A DNA stretch of 64,000 bases. Source: Streptomyces sp. A 4/2. Lineage in GTDB: Bacteria > Actinomycetota > Actinomycetes > Streptomycetales > Streptomycetaceae. The position numbers and the translations under genes were made by a program. Positions 35,020-43,035 of the stretch are shown here, one piece after another; position 1 is the stretch's first letter; each line of letters opens with the position of its first letter. The stretch covers positions 186,001 through 250,000 of the forward strand of contig NZ_CALNVW010000031.1 in assembly GCF_940670765.1 (NCBI RefSeq). The letters run 5' to 3'. Below the pieces are notes generated by a model. The model made no database searches and was not told where the DNA came from. It worked only from the letters and a program-made list of their open reading frames with translations.

Positions 35020-36222
35020 CTACAGGAAGGTGTGGCCCTCGCCGCGGTACGTCGGCACCGTCGCACTCACCCGGTCGCCCTCGATCAGCTGAAGGGCGTC
35101 GAAGCGCTCGCACAGCTCCCCGGCCTTCGCGTGCCGGAACCACACCTTGTCGCCGATGAGCAGATCGTCGGCCGGGGAGCCGAGCAGCGGGGTCTGCACC
35201 TCACCGGGGCCCTCCTGCGCGTCGTAACGCAGCCCCTCGGGGAGATACGGAACGGGCAGCCGGTCCGCTCCCGCCGCCCCCGAAGCGGGATAGCCGCCGC
35301 CGAGTACCGTCACCACGCCGACGCCCGGCCGCCGTACGACAGGCAGTGCGAAGAGCGCCGCCGGACGGCCGGTGAACGACGTGTAGTTGTCGAAGAGGCG
35401 CGGCACGTACAGCCCGGAACCCGCGGCGATCTCGGTCACCGCGTCCTCCGCCGCCGTGTGCTGGACGCTTCCCGTGCCGCCGCCGTTGACGAACTCCAGG
35501 TCCGGCGCCACCGCCCGCACCGCGCGCACCACGGCCGCACGCCGGGCCGCCAGTTCCCTGCGGGCCGCCGACTGCATCAGCCGGATCGCCCGGGAGCGCA
35601 GCGGCCGTCCCGCGAGCGAGTCACCGACCCCGGCCACATGGCCCTCGTACGCCATCAGGCCCACCAGCCGGAACCCGGGACGGCGCGCCACCGACCGTGC
35701 CAGCTCGGCGAGTTGGGCGGGTTCGCGCAGCGGGGACCTGAGTGCCCCGACCCGCACCCGCCCGCCGAGCATGCGCAGCGAGGTGTCCAGTTCCAGACAG
35801 ACCCGGATCTCCTCACGGCCGCCCGCCCGCGCCGCGTCGATCAGTGTCAGCTGCGCCGGGTCGTCGACCATCACCGTCACGGCGGCGGCGAGTTTCGGAT
35901 CGGCGGCGAGCTCGGCGTATCCGGCACGGTCGGCCGACGGGTAGGCGAGCAGGACGTCGTCGAAGCCGGAGCGGGCCAGCCACAGCGACTCGGCCAGCGT
36001 GAAGGACATCAGCCCGGCGAAACCGTCCCGCTCCAACACCCGGTCGAGGAGGGCCCGGCAGCGTACGGACTTGCTGGCCACCCGGATCGGTTTGCCTGCG
36101 GCGCGGCGTACCAGATCGTCGGCATTCGCGTCGAAGGCCTCGACGTCGACGATCGCCAGCGGGGCGTCGAGATGTGCGGTTGCCCGGTCGTACCGGGTCC
36201 GGTCTGCAGCACGGGGCGTCAT
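35020..36222 (-). CDS. PLP-dependent amino acid deaminase/aldolase (alanine-racemase fold type III)
   Basis: 400-residue enzyme with an alanine-racemase-like PLP barrel. Lys51 in PIRVASKSVRC is the expected Schiff-base lysine. VCLELDTSLRMLGGRVRVG and EFVNGGGTGSVQHTA (phosphate-binding glycine cluster) follow. The C-terminal beta domain, characteristic of D-threonine-aldolase/D-serine-dehydratase relatives, contains DDLLIGDKVWFRHAKAGELCERFDALQLIEGD with its His/Cys metal ligands. The substrate is not deducible; a D-beta-hydroxy amino acid is plausible. It is divergent from the proline-rich membrane protein gene, with a 14-bp hairpin between their starts. Confidence 0.88.
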   Translation of the reverse strand: MTPRAADRTRYDRATAHLDAPLAIVDVEAFDANADDLVRRAAGKPIRVASKSVRCRALLDRVLERDGFAGLMSFTLAESLWLARSGFDDVLLAYPSADRAGYAELAADPKLAAAVTVMVDDPAQLTLIDAARAGGREEIRVCLELDTSLRMLGGRVRVGALRSPLREPAQLAELARSVARRPGFRLVGLMAYEGHVAGVGDSLAGRPLRSRAIRLMQSAARRELAARRAAVVRAVRAVAPDLEFVNGGGTGSVQHTAAEDAVTEIAAGSGLYVPRLFDNYTSFTGRPAALFALPVVRRPGVGVVTVLGGGYPASGAAGADRLPVPYLPEGLRYDAQEGPGEVQTPLLGSPADDLLIGDKVWFRHAKAGELCERFDALQLIEGDRVSATVPTYRGEGHTFL

Positions 36223-36256
36223 GGCCGAAGCCTGCCAGACATGATTACCGGAGGGT

Positions 36257-36292
36257 AAGGGCTGTCCCGCCGGAAATTGCGGGACAGCCCTT
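36257..36292. other. Perfect hairpin between divergent gene starts
   Basis: 14-bp arms (36257-36270 and 36279-36292) around an 8-nt loop, lying 35 bp upstream of the aldolase ATG and 158 bp upstream of the next gene. No gene ends here, so it is either an operator/attenuator or the terminator of an unseen small transcript. Confidence 0.6.
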
Positions 36293-36450
36293 CAGCCGGA
36301 CCTTTTGGGCAGATGCCTCGTGCGTACCTTCCGGTGCCCACCGGGGCGGTGCCAGCCCGTAGAGTGACGAACGGACCCGCCGGGAAGGCGCGTCGGCGGT
36401 GTCGCGCGCGAGGCACCCGCACCACGACCGGCAGACGCACTGGGGGGCGG

Positions 36451-37629
36451 ATGAGCACCGAAGCGCGACGTGCGCCCTTCCCGTCCTTCCCTCCGCGCCC
36501 GCCCGAACCACCGTCCTCGTCCGGCCCGGTGGAGGCCCCGGTCGAGACGACCACCCGGCTGCGCCCCGTCGTCGATGCTCCGGCCGAGGAGCCCCCCGCT
36601 GCGGAATCGTCCGCCGGGAACCCGCCGGTCGCACCCGGGAGCCCCGTGGAGCCCGGGGCCGCCGAGGCTCAGGTCGCCGCCGCCCCGGCCGTACAACCCC
36701 CGGCCCGCCCGCCCGTCCCACCGCGGCCCACCGCCCCGCCGCCCACCCGCCGCAGGCCGGTCGGGGCGGTCGACCTCACACCGCGCCCCGGCGCGGGCCG
36801 CCCCACGGTGTACGCCCCGCCCCGTCCCGACGCCGCGGAGACCCCGTCGGAGACGACCACCCGGCTGCGGCCCGTGGCGGCGCGGCACCCGGCCAGGACC
36901 GCGGCCGTCGCGGCCTGCGCGGTGCTGGGACTCGGGCTGATCGGCGGAGCGGTCGCCGGGAGCGTGCTCAGCGGGAGCACCGCGGCGGCCGACTCCCGTA
37001 CCGGATTCACCGAGTCGCGCGGCCTGTGGCACAGCACCCCGGTCGACACCCTCTTCCCGCGCACCATCGAGGGACACGGCGCGGGCCCCGGCGGCGCCGA
37101 CCGTACCTGGACCCGGCTGGCCGTCGCACCGGACGCCGACTGCGCGGGCGGACTGGACCCGTTGCTGCTCAGGGCGCTCCAACCGGTCGGCTGCGTCCGG
37201 CTGTTGCGCGCCACCTACACCGACGCGACCAGCAGCAGCGTGACCACGGTCGGCATGCTCTTCACCGAGGCCGACCCCGCCGCCATGACGGCCCTGCACC
37301 AGCGATTCGTCACGGAACGGCTCGGCGGGCGCACCGATCTGATGCCCCGCACCTACCCCGTGAAGTCCACCGTCGCCGCGGACTTCGGCGACGCGCAGCG
37401 GGCGAGCTGGACGGTGAGCGTCCTCACCGACGCGCCGGTCGTCGTCTACGCGGTCTCGGGCTTCGCCGACGGACGTACCGTCACCGACCCGGAGCCCGCC
37501 GACGAGGCCGTGCAGGAATCCCGTACAACAGCCGCCGCCCAGGCCGGACTCGGCTACGAGGCCAAGGGCATCGAGGAGCGCGTCGAGCGCGCGCTGCGGA
37601 AGAACGCCACCGCCACCGGGAAACCCTGA
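36451..37629 (+). CDS. Proline-rich single-pass membrane protein upstream of mycosin-like protease
   Basis: 392 residues from ATG 36451 (GGGGGGCGG upstream). The cytoplasmic N-terminus of about 150 residues is low-complexity, rich in Pro/Ala/Glu, and holds two copies of an ETTTRLRPV motif (near residues 31 and 133). One transmembrane helix (about 150-175, AAVAACAVLGLGLIGGAVAGSVL) leads to an extracellular domain of about 210 residues with a CAGGLDPLLLRALQPVGCVRLLRATY cysteine pair. Function unknown. It sits two genes' worth of repeats (about 95 bp) before a mycosin-like protease and may be its partner or substrate. The frame is open upstream, but that sequence lacks conservation features and a ribosome site. 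Confidence 0.82.
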   Translation: MSTEARRAPFPSFPPRPPEPPSSSGPVEAPVETTTRLRPVVDAPAEEPPAAESSAGNPPVAPGSPVEPGAAEAQVAAAPAVQPPARPPVPPRPTAPPPTRRRPVGAVDLTPRPGAGRPTVYAPPRPDAAETPSETTTRLRPVAARHPARTAAVAACAVLGLGLIGGAVAGSVLSGSTAAADSRTGFTESRGLWHSTPVDTLFPRTIEGHGAGPGGADRTWTRLAVAPDADCAGGLDPLLLRALQPVGCVRLLRATYTDATSSSVTTVGMLFTEADPAAMTALHQRFVTERLGGRTDLMPRTYPVKSTVAADFGDAQRASWTVSVLTDAPVVVYAVSGFADGRTVTDPEPADEAVQESRTTAAAQAGLGYEAKGIEERVERALRKNATATGKP

Positions 37630-37724
37630 TGCGCCGCCGGGAAACCGTGACGCGCCGCCACCGGGAGGCCCCGGTGCGCCGCCGCCGAGAAGCCCTGACG
37701 AGTCGCCGCCACGGAGAATCCTGA
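37629..37724 (+). repeat. Degenerate tandem repeat forming a possible Arg-rich coupling mini-ORF
   Basis: About four imperfect copies of a 24-27-bp unit (CGCCGCC-N-GGGA...) lie between two genes. ATG 37629 overlaps the upstream stop (TGATG) and the frame runs 31 codons (MRRRETVTRRHREAP...) to TGA 37722-37724, which overlaps the protease ATG at 37724. It could be a translated spacer that keeps coupling or simply a repeat expansion. Confidence 0.5.
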
Positions 37725-38938
37725 TGAGACGCCAAGGACCCACCGCAGTCACGGCCGCGCTGGCCGCCGCGGCCTTCGCCGTACTGCCCGCCGCACCCGC
37801 GCGCGCCGACTCCATCCGCGCCCAGCAGTGGGAACTGGACGCCATGCACACCCAGCAGGCCTGGCGGACGACCAAGGGCAAGGGCATCACGGTCGCCGTC
37901 CTGGACACCGGCGTCGACGCCACCAACCCCGACCTCGCGGGACAGGTACTGCCCGCCAAGGACCTGATCGGTTTCGGGGCGGGGCCCGGCGACCGGTCCT
38001 GGGCCCGGCACGGCACCGCCATGGCCGGGATCATCGCGGGCCACGGCCACGGCCCGGACGACAGCGAAGGCGTCCTGGGCATCGCCCCCGAGGCACGCAT
38101 CCTGCCGGTCCGGGTCATCCTCGAAGGCAGCGACCCGGCCATCAAGAAGGCCCGTGAGTCCCGCGGCGGCGCCCTCGCCGACGGCATCCGCTGGGCGGCC
38201 GACCACCACGCCGACGTCATCAACCTCTCGCTCGGCGACGACAGCGCGTCCGCCCGCCCGGAAGCGGGCCAGGACGACGCCATCCAGTACGCCCTCTCCA
38301 AGGGCGCGGTCGTGGTCGCGTCGGCGGGCAACGGCGGGGAGAAGGGCGACCACATCTCCTACCCGGCCGCCTACCCGGGAGTGATCGCGGTGGCGGCCGT
38401 CGACCGGTACGGCACGCACGCCTCGTTCTCCACCCGCCGCTGGTACGCCACCGTGAGCGCCCCGGGGGTCGACGTGGTGATCGCCGACCCCGACCACAAG
38501 TACTACGAGGGCTGGGGCACCAGCGCCGCCTCGGCTTTCGTCTCCGGAGCGGTCGCGCTGGTACGCGCCGCGCACCCGGATCTGACCCCCGCCCAGATCA
38601 AGAAGCTGCTCACGGACACCGCCCGCAGCGCTCCCCGGGGCGGGCGGGACGACGCCCACGGCTACGGCATCGTCGACCCGGCGGCAGCGCTCAGGGCTGC
38701 GGCGCGGAAGGCGCCCGACAGCATCCGTACGGACTCCGCCGCCTACGGGAGGAAGTACTTCGGCCCCGGCCCGGAATCCGCGTCCGGCGACGACGGTCCG
38801 GCGGGCTGGCTCGTGCCGCTCGCGGGCAGCGTGGGCGTACTGCTGCTGGCGGCCGGCGTGGTGCTGTGGCGCGGCGGTCCCGGCGGAGCGGGAAGGGTGC
38901 GCGGCGCGGGCTTCAGCCGTTATCGCCGACGGCCGTGA
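37724..38938 (+). CDS. Mycosin-like S8 subtilisin serine protease, membrane anchored
   Basis: Secreted subtilase of 404 residues, similar to type VII secretion mycosins (MycP). Signal peptide about 1-28 (ending APARA-DS). Catalytic triad: Asp61 (VLDTGVD), His96 (RHGTAMAGII) and Ser267 (GTSAASAFVSG). The oxyanion Asn is expected in VVASAGNGG. Membrane anchor near residues 365-385 (LVPLAGSVGVLLLAAGVVLW), then a basic tail. The start overlaps the end of the Arg-rich repeat frame. No EccB-E, WXG100 or PE/PPE-like gene is visible in the window, so it is an orphan of the usual T7SS cluster or belongs to a different pathway. Confidence 0.9.
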   Translation: MRRQGPTAVTAALAAAAFAVLPAAPARADSIRAQQWELDAMHTQQAWRTTKGKGITVAVLDTGVDATNPDLAGQVLPAKDLIGFGAGPGDRSWARHGTAMAGIIAGHGHGPDDSEGVLGIAPEARILPVRVILEGSDPAIKKARESRGGALADGIRWAADHHADVINLSLGDDSASARPEAGQDDAIQYALSKGAVVVASAGNGGEKGDHISYPAAYPGVIAVAAVDRYGTHASFSTRRWYATVSAPGVDVVIADPDHKYYEGWGTSAASAFVSGAVALVRAAHPDLTPAQIKKLLTDTARSAPRGGRDDAHGYGIVDPAAALRAAARKAPDSIRTDSAAYGRKYFGPGPESASGDDGPAGWLVPLAGSVGVLLLAAGVVLWRGGPGGAGRVRGAGFSRYRRRP

Positions 38939-39075
38939 CGGCGGCCGTGCCGCACTCCCGACCACCGGGACACCGGCGGCCCGGGTGGCCTGCCCCGGCG
39001 ATCAGACAGCCGCGGCCCCCTGAACGAACCGCAGCCCCGTGAAGCAGCCGCGGCCCCGGCGGCTAGGCTCGGGGC

Positions 39076-39801
39076 GTGGCGCTCAAGAACATTCCGGACC
39101 CCGGATTCTCCGAAGACGACGGCACCGCCGACCCCGGGCTGGCCGCGGCGCTCGCCGCCTGGTCGCAGGACAGGGCGGCGGAGCCCCAGGTGCTGGAGGC
39201 CCTGAAGGGCGCCCGGCTGCTGGTCCCGGTCGTGGCGATCCTGGGGGAGGCGGAGACCGGCGAGGACGGGCTGCGCCGCGAGAAGTCCAGCGACATGGCG
39301 GTCCCCACGCTCCAGGCCGGTGACCGCAGGGCGCTCCCCGCCTTCACCTCGACCGAGTCGCTGGCCCGCTGGGACCCGCAGGCCCGGCCGGTCGCCGTAC
39401 CGCTGCACCAGGCGCTCCAGGCCGCCGCCCACGAGCGGGCCGACACCCTGCTGCTCGACCTGGCGGGGCCCGTCCCGTACGAGCTGACGGGTCCGGCGCT
39501 GCTGGCCCTGGCCGAGGGCCGCACCAGCGCGGACCCGCTCGACGACCCGGCCGTCGTGGAAGCGGTACGGGGTGTGGTCGCCGCACATCCCGGCGTACTC
39601 CGCGCCCACCTCGGCCCCGGCCGGGCCGACGGCACGCTGGCCCTGGTGCTGACGCCGGGCACGGAGCAGGCGGCGGCGGGCGCCGTCGCGACGGCGCTGG
39701 CGGCCGACGAGGTGCTGCGGGCACGGCTGGTGCGCGGGCTGGATCTGGCACTGCTGCCGGCCGACGCGCCCGCGCCCAACGCCCCGCTCTTCGCGCGCTG
39801 A
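39076..39801 (+). CDS. SseB family protein
   Basis: 241-residue cytosolic protein with an SseB N-terminal domain. Motifs seen: ARLLVPVVAILGEAET, SSDMAVPTLQAGDRRALPAFTSTESLARWDP and AHERADTLLLDLAGPVPYELTGPALLALAEGR. SseB proteins in enterobacteria are T3SS chaperones or enhancers, but the actinobacterial members are of unknown role. GTG 39076 lies 7 nt after TAGGCT with no Shine-Dalgarno, so a leaderless mRNA is likely. The gene lies in the streptomycete neighbourhood upstream of infC. Its 3' gap carries a duplicated 24-bp repeat. Confidence 0.88.
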   Translation: MALKNIPDPGFSEDDGTADPGLAAALAAWSQDRAAEPQVLEALKGARLLVPVVAILGEAETGEDGLRREKSSDMAVPTLQAGDRRALPAFTSTESLARWDPQARPVAVPLHQALQAAAHERADTLLLDLAGPVPYELTGPALLALAEGRTSADPLDDPAVVEAVRGVVAAHPGVLRAHLGPGRADGTLALVLTPGTEQAAAGAVATALAADEVLRARLVRGLDLALLPADAPAPNAPLFAR

Positions 39802-39807
39802 CCCGGG

Positions 39808-39856
39808 GCCCGCTCCGACCTTGACGGGTGGCGCCCGCTCCGGCCTTGACGGGCGG
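39808..39856. repeat. Two direct 24-bp repeats in the SseB-aquaporin gap
   Basis: Copies at 39808-39831 and 39833-39856, differing at two positions, share CCCGCTCCG and CCTTGACGGG. Each carries a TTGACG hexamer that matches a -35 element, but no -10 lies at the right distance, so a promoter role is unproven. Confidence 0.6.
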
Positions 39857-39937
39857 AGATACGGCCCCGACAGGCAGAGACGCCTCACTCGACGAATAAT
39901 TGCGGAGAAATCCGACAATCTTCGTGAGGTGTGAGGT

Positions 39938-40768
39938 ATGGAGACGGAGACGCGGAGGATAGGTGCGGAGTTCCTGGGAACTCTGCTGCTGGTGTTCGTC
40001 GCCGTGGGCGCCGCGGTTCTCGCCGCCGAGTACATCGGCGCCTTCGGTATCGCGCTCACCTTCGGATTCACCATGCTGGCGCTGTCCTACTCGCTGGGCG
40101 CGATCTCGGGCTGCCACATCAACCCGGCCGTGACGATGGGCATGCTGGTGGCCGGGCGGATGAAGGTGCGCACGGCGGTGGAGTACTGGGTGGCGCAGCT
40201 GGCCGGCGGCATCGTCGGCGCGGCGCTCCTCTTCCTGCTCGCCAAGCAGGTGCCGGGGCTCAAGACCCACGGGCTGTTCGGCAGCAACGGCTACGACAGC
40301 CGCTCGGCCGTGCACCTCAACCTGGGCGGCGCCTTCCTGGTGGAAGTGGCGCTCACCTTCGTGTTCGTCTTCGTCGTGCTGGCCGTCACGCACAAGGTGG
40401 CGGTCACGGGCTTCGACGGGCTCCCCATCGGCCTGGCGCTCGGCGCCGTCCACCTGGTCGGCATCCCGCTGACCGGCACCTCGGTGAACCCGGCGCGGAG
40501 TCTGGGTCCGGCCATCTTCGCCGGAAGTCCCGCGCTCTCCCAGGTGTGGCTGTTCATCGTCGCCCCGCTGATCGGCGGGGCGCTCGCGGCGCTCGTCCAC
40601 CGGTTCACCCACCCCGCGGGATTCACCGGCCACGACGAGGAGTCCCCGTCCCCGGCGGGCGGGGCCCCGGCCGGGGAAGCCCTCGCCGGGGAAGCCCTCG
40701 CCGGGGAGGCTCCGGCCGGTCCGCGCGGGACCCTGTGGCCCCGGCGCGGCTCCCGGCCGCAGTCGTAA
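39938..40768 (+). CDS. Aquaporin (MIP family water/glycerol channel)
   Basis: Membrane channel of 276 residues with six helices and the two pore NPA boxes, HINPAVTMG and VNPARSLGPAI. The first helix is EFLGTLLLVFVAVGAAVL. Residues around the second NPA and GTSVNPARS resemble AqpZ-type water channels more than GlpF, but specificity cannot be fixed by eye. The C-terminal 45 residues are a low-complexity tail containing GEALAGEALAGEAPAG, encoded by 15-bp repeats at about 40669-40710, not part of the family fold. ATG 39938 follows TGAGGT. The 136-bp upstream gap holds two 24-bp repeats and an AT-rich patch (39890-39930). Confidence 0.93.
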   Translation: METETRRIGAEFLGTLLLVFVAVGAAVLAAEYIGAFGIALTFGFTMLALSYSLGAISGCHINPAVTMGMLVAGRMKVRTAVEYWVAQLAGGIVGAALLFLLAKQVPGLKTHGLFGSNGYDSRSAVHLNLGGAFLVEVALTFVFVFVVLAVTHKVAVTGFDGLPIGLALGAVHLVGIPLTGTSVNPARSLGPAIFAGSPALSQVWLFIVAPLIGGALAALVHRFTHPAGFTGHDEESPSPAGGAPAGEALAGEALAGEAPAGPRGTLWPRRGSRPQS

Positions 40769-40788
40769 GAAGGAACCGGGTCGGTCCC

Positions 40789-41154
40789 TCAGCCGTAGAC
40801 CGGCCCGGTGTACTTCTCGCCGGGGCCCTGGCCGGGCTCGTCGGGTACGACCGACGCCTCGCGGAACGCCAGCTGGAGCGACTTCAGGCCGTCGCGCAGC
40901 GGAGCCGCGTGGAAGGAGCTGATCTCCGTGGCGCTGGCCGTCACCAGTCCGGCCAGCGCCTGGATCAGCTTCCGCGCCTCGTCCAGGTCCTTGTGCTTCT
41001 CGCCGTCCTCGGCGAGGCCGAGGTTGACGGCTGCCGAGCTCATCAGATGCACTGCGACCGTCGTGATCACCTCGACCGCGGGGACGTCCGCGATGTCGCG
41101 GGTCATGGAGTCGAAGCCGGGGGCTTCTTCGGGGGTAGGGGTCGCGTCGCTCAT
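40789..41154 (-). CDS. DUF1844 family protein
   Basis: Small helical protein of 121 residues. FDSMTRDIADVPAVEVITTVAVHLMSSAAVNLGLAEDGEKHKDLDEARKLIQALAGL is the DUF1844 core, found next to infC in many actinobacteria. It has no known activity. ATG 41154 gives the conserved N-terminus; the frame open further upstream is not family-like. It is convergent with the aquaporin (stop-to-stop 20 bp) and divergent from infC, sharing the 387-bp region that contains the infC leader. Confidence 0.9.
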   Translation of the reverse strand: MSDATPTPEEAPGFDSMTRDIADVPAVEVITTVAVHLMSSAAVNLGLAEDGEKHKDLDEARKLIQALAGLVTASATEISSFHAAPLRDGLKSLQLAFREASVVPDEPGQGPGEKYTGPVYG

Positions 41155-41541
41155 GACGCACACGATATGCGGTGGCGCCCCGGCCCCCGCGCGGAGGCCG
41201 GGGGAGCGCGGGATTGGCCCGGATACGGGCGAGCTGCTAACCTTGTGTAACGACCGGCCGGACACCTATGTGCTCGGCCCACAAGTGGAGGCTCCGATCT
41301 CCCACCTGACTGTCCTCCGGGACGGCGGGTCACCGGTCAGGCGGCGCCCATCGTTCCGTACGGACGATGGAAGCCACCCGATGTGCGCCCCGCGGTTGAC
41401 GCGGCGGTGCTCCGGTATGTGAGGAGCTCCCGCCTGTGTCCCGTCCGGGGCGTTTTTCATGTTCCAGTGCGGTTGGTCTGTCGATACAGACGTTACGCGG
41501 CTGTCTGCCAGAGAGCCGTGTGGTGCTACCGAGGAGGATCC
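41155..41541 (+). promoter_or_regulatory. infC leader with attenuator-like structures
   Basis: Non-coding region of 387 bp. A candidate hairpin (about 41348-41370, CCATCGT paired with ACGATGG) is followed by a GC stem ending in CGTTTTT (41431-41457), which is an intrinsic terminator inside the leader. An ATGTGA start-stop (41417-41422) and GAGGAG (41421-41426) precede a GTG (41436) that opens a frame running past the infC start. This suggests control of infC by premature termination or leader translation. The regulator is unknown; infC operons elsewhere are controlled by L20 or IF3. Confidence 0.5.
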
Positions 41542-42204
41542 ATCAGCGCCGAGCCCCGCATCAACGACCGGATTCGCGTTCCCGAGGTGCGACTTGTCGG
41601 ACCCAGTGGCGAGCAGGTCGGCATCGTGCCGCTTGCCAAGGCCCTGGAGCTGGCACAGGAGTACGACCTCGACCTGGTCGAGGTCGCGGCGACCGCCCGT
41701 CCGCCCGTGTGCAAGCTCATGGATTACGGGAAGTTCAAGTACGAGTCGGCCATGAAGGCCCGTGAGGCGCGCAAGAACCAGGCGCACACGGTCATCAAGG
41801 AGATGAAGCTCCGGCCGAAGATCGACCCGCACGACTACGACACCAAAAAGGGTCACGTCGTGCGCTTCCTCAAGCAGGGCGACAAGGTCAAGATCACGAT
41901 CATGTTCCGTGGCCGTGAGCAGTCCCGTCCCGAACTGGGCTTCCGGCTGCTCCAGCGTCTCGCTTCGGACGTCGAGGACCTCGGGTTCATCGAGTCGAAC
42001 CCGAAGCAGGACGGCCGAAACATGATCATGGTTCTTGGCCCGCACAAGAAGAAGACCGAGGCCATGGCCGAGGCGCGCGAGGCTCAGGCCGCCCGCAAGG
42101 CGGAGCGCCAGGGCTACGCGACCGAGGGGTCCGCGGACGAGGCCACCGAGGCTCCGGCCGAGGCGGAGGCCGAAGCACCGTCCGAGACCACCTCCGAAGC
42201 GTGA
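41542..42204 (+). CDS. infC: Translation initiation factor IF-3
   Basis: Binds the 30S subunit, blocks premature 50S joining and discriminates start codons. About 220 residues. The N-terminal domain starts with SAEPRINDRIRVPEVRLVGPSGEQVG and the linker/C-domain contains MDYGKFKYE, KEMKLRPKIDPHDYDTKKGHVVRFLKQGDKVKITIMFRGRE. The Ala/Glu-rich tail of about 40 residues is typical of actinobacteria. No ATG, GTG or TTG fits the conserved N-terminus: GAGGAGG (41531-41537) is followed 4 nt later by ATC (41542-41544), so an AUC start is inferred. IF-3 genes commonly use AUU or AUC to self-regulate. rpmI and rplT follow. Confidence 0.95.
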   Translation: MSAEPRINDRIRVPEVRLVGPSGEQVGIVPLAKALELAQEYDLDLVEVAATARPPVCKLMDYGKFKYESAMKAREARKNQAHTVIKEMKLRPKIDPHDYDTKKGHVVRFLKQGDKVKITIMFRGREQSRPELGFRLLQRLASDVEDLGFIESNPKQDGRNMIMVLGPHKKKTEAMAEAREAQAARKAERQGYATEGSADEATEAPAEAEAEAPSETTSEA

Positions 42205-42209
42205 CCAGG

Positions 42210-42232
42210 GGGGCCGCCACCCAGGCGGCCCC
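42210..42232 (+). terminator. Hairpin after infC
   Basis: 9-bp stem (42210-42218 with 42224-42232), 5-nt loop, 6 bp after the infC stop. There is no U-tract; it is probably a partial terminator or processing site within infC-rpmI-rplT. Confidence 0.55.
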
Positions 42233-42326
42233 GGGGTTCCGCCCGGAACACATACCAACGATCTGACGCTCCTGGCTGCCGGTGCCCGCACCGGGGGAGC
42301 GTCACTGACGAGGAGAGAACGGCGCG

Positions 42327-42521
42327 ATGCCGAAGAACAAGACGCACAGCGGTGCCAGCAAGCGCTTCAAGATCACCGGCTCCGGCAAGGTGCTCCGTGA
42401 GCGCGCCGGCAAGCGCCACCTGCTTGAGCACAAGTCGTCCAAGAAGACGCGTTCGCTGACCGGCACCGTCGTGGTGGCCCCGGCCGACGCCAAGAAGATC
42501 AAGAAGCTTCTCGGCAAGTGA
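42327..42521 (+). CDS. rpmI: 50S ribosomal protein L35
   Basis: Basic 64-residue ribosomal protein. MPKNKTHSGASKRFKITGSGKVLRERAGKRHLLEHKSSKKTRSLTG is the classic L35 sequence. ATG 42327 has GAGGAGAG 10-17 bases upstream. It is part of infC-rpmI-rplT, the near-universal order, with a 122-bp gap after infC and a small hairpin before rplT. Full length, no anomalies. Confidence 0.98.
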   Translation: MPKNKTHSGASKRFKITGSGKVLRERAGKRHLLEHKSSKKTRSLTGTVVVAPADAKKIKKLLGK

Positions 42522-42528
42522 TGTCGCA

Positions 42529-42550
42529 GCCCCCGGTGACCGTCGGGGGC
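42529..42550 (+). other. Hairpin in rpmI-rplT gap
   Basis: 7-bp GC stem (42529-42535 with 42544-42550), 8-nt loop, 8 bp after rpmI. It could be an attenuating or L20-binding structure ahead of rplT; the sequence alone cannot decide. Confidence 0.45.
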
Positions 42551-42626
42551 GCGATATCGGGACCGGGACCAATTCGTTTCCGGGCCGTGTGAGTTCACCC
42601 ACGGCCCCGCTACAAGGAGTCAACTA

Positions 42627-43013
42627 GTGGCACGCGTCAAGCGGGCAGTCAACGCCCACAAGAAGCGCCGGGCAATTCTCGAAGCGGCCAAGGGCTACCG
42701 CGGTCAGCGTTCGCGCCTGTACCGCAAGGCCAAGGAGCAGGTCACCCACTCCCTGGTCTACAACTACAACGACCGCAAGAAGCGCAAGGGCGACTTCCGT
42801 CAGCTGTGGATCCAGCGCATCAACGCCGCTGCCCGCCAGAACGGCATGACGTACAACCGCCTCATCCAGGGTCTGAAGGCCGCCAACATCGAGGTGGACC
42901 GCAAGATCCTCGCCGAGCTGGCCGTCAACGACACCAACGCGTTCGCCGCGCTGGTCGAGGTCGCGCAGAAGGCGCTCCCGAGCGACGTCAACGCGCCGAA
43001 GACCGCTGCCTGA
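42627..43013 (+). CDS. rplT: 50S ribosomal protein L20
   Basis: 128-residue ribosomal protein binding 23S rRNA domain II early in assembly. In other bacteria it also represses its own operon. MARVKRAVNAHKKRRAILEAAKGYRGQRSRLYRKAKEQ and LWIQRINAAARQNGMTYNRLIQGLKAANIEVDRKILAELAV are diagnostic. GTG 42627 with AAGGAG eight bases upstream. It ends the infC operon before a perfect-stem terminator. Confidence 0.98.
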   Translation: MARVKRAVNAHKKRRAILEAAKGYRGQRSRLYRKAKEQVTHSLVYNYNDRKKRKGDFRQLWIQRINAAARQNGMTYNRLIQGLKAANIEVDRKILAELAVNDTNAFAALVEVAQKALPSDVNAPKTAA

Positions 43014-43035
43014 TCCAGGCAAGCTCTTCAACGGA

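Noticed and set aside
39821..39850. TTGACG hexamers as tandem -35 promoters
   Set aside because: No -10 hexamer lies 16-19 bp downstream of either copy.
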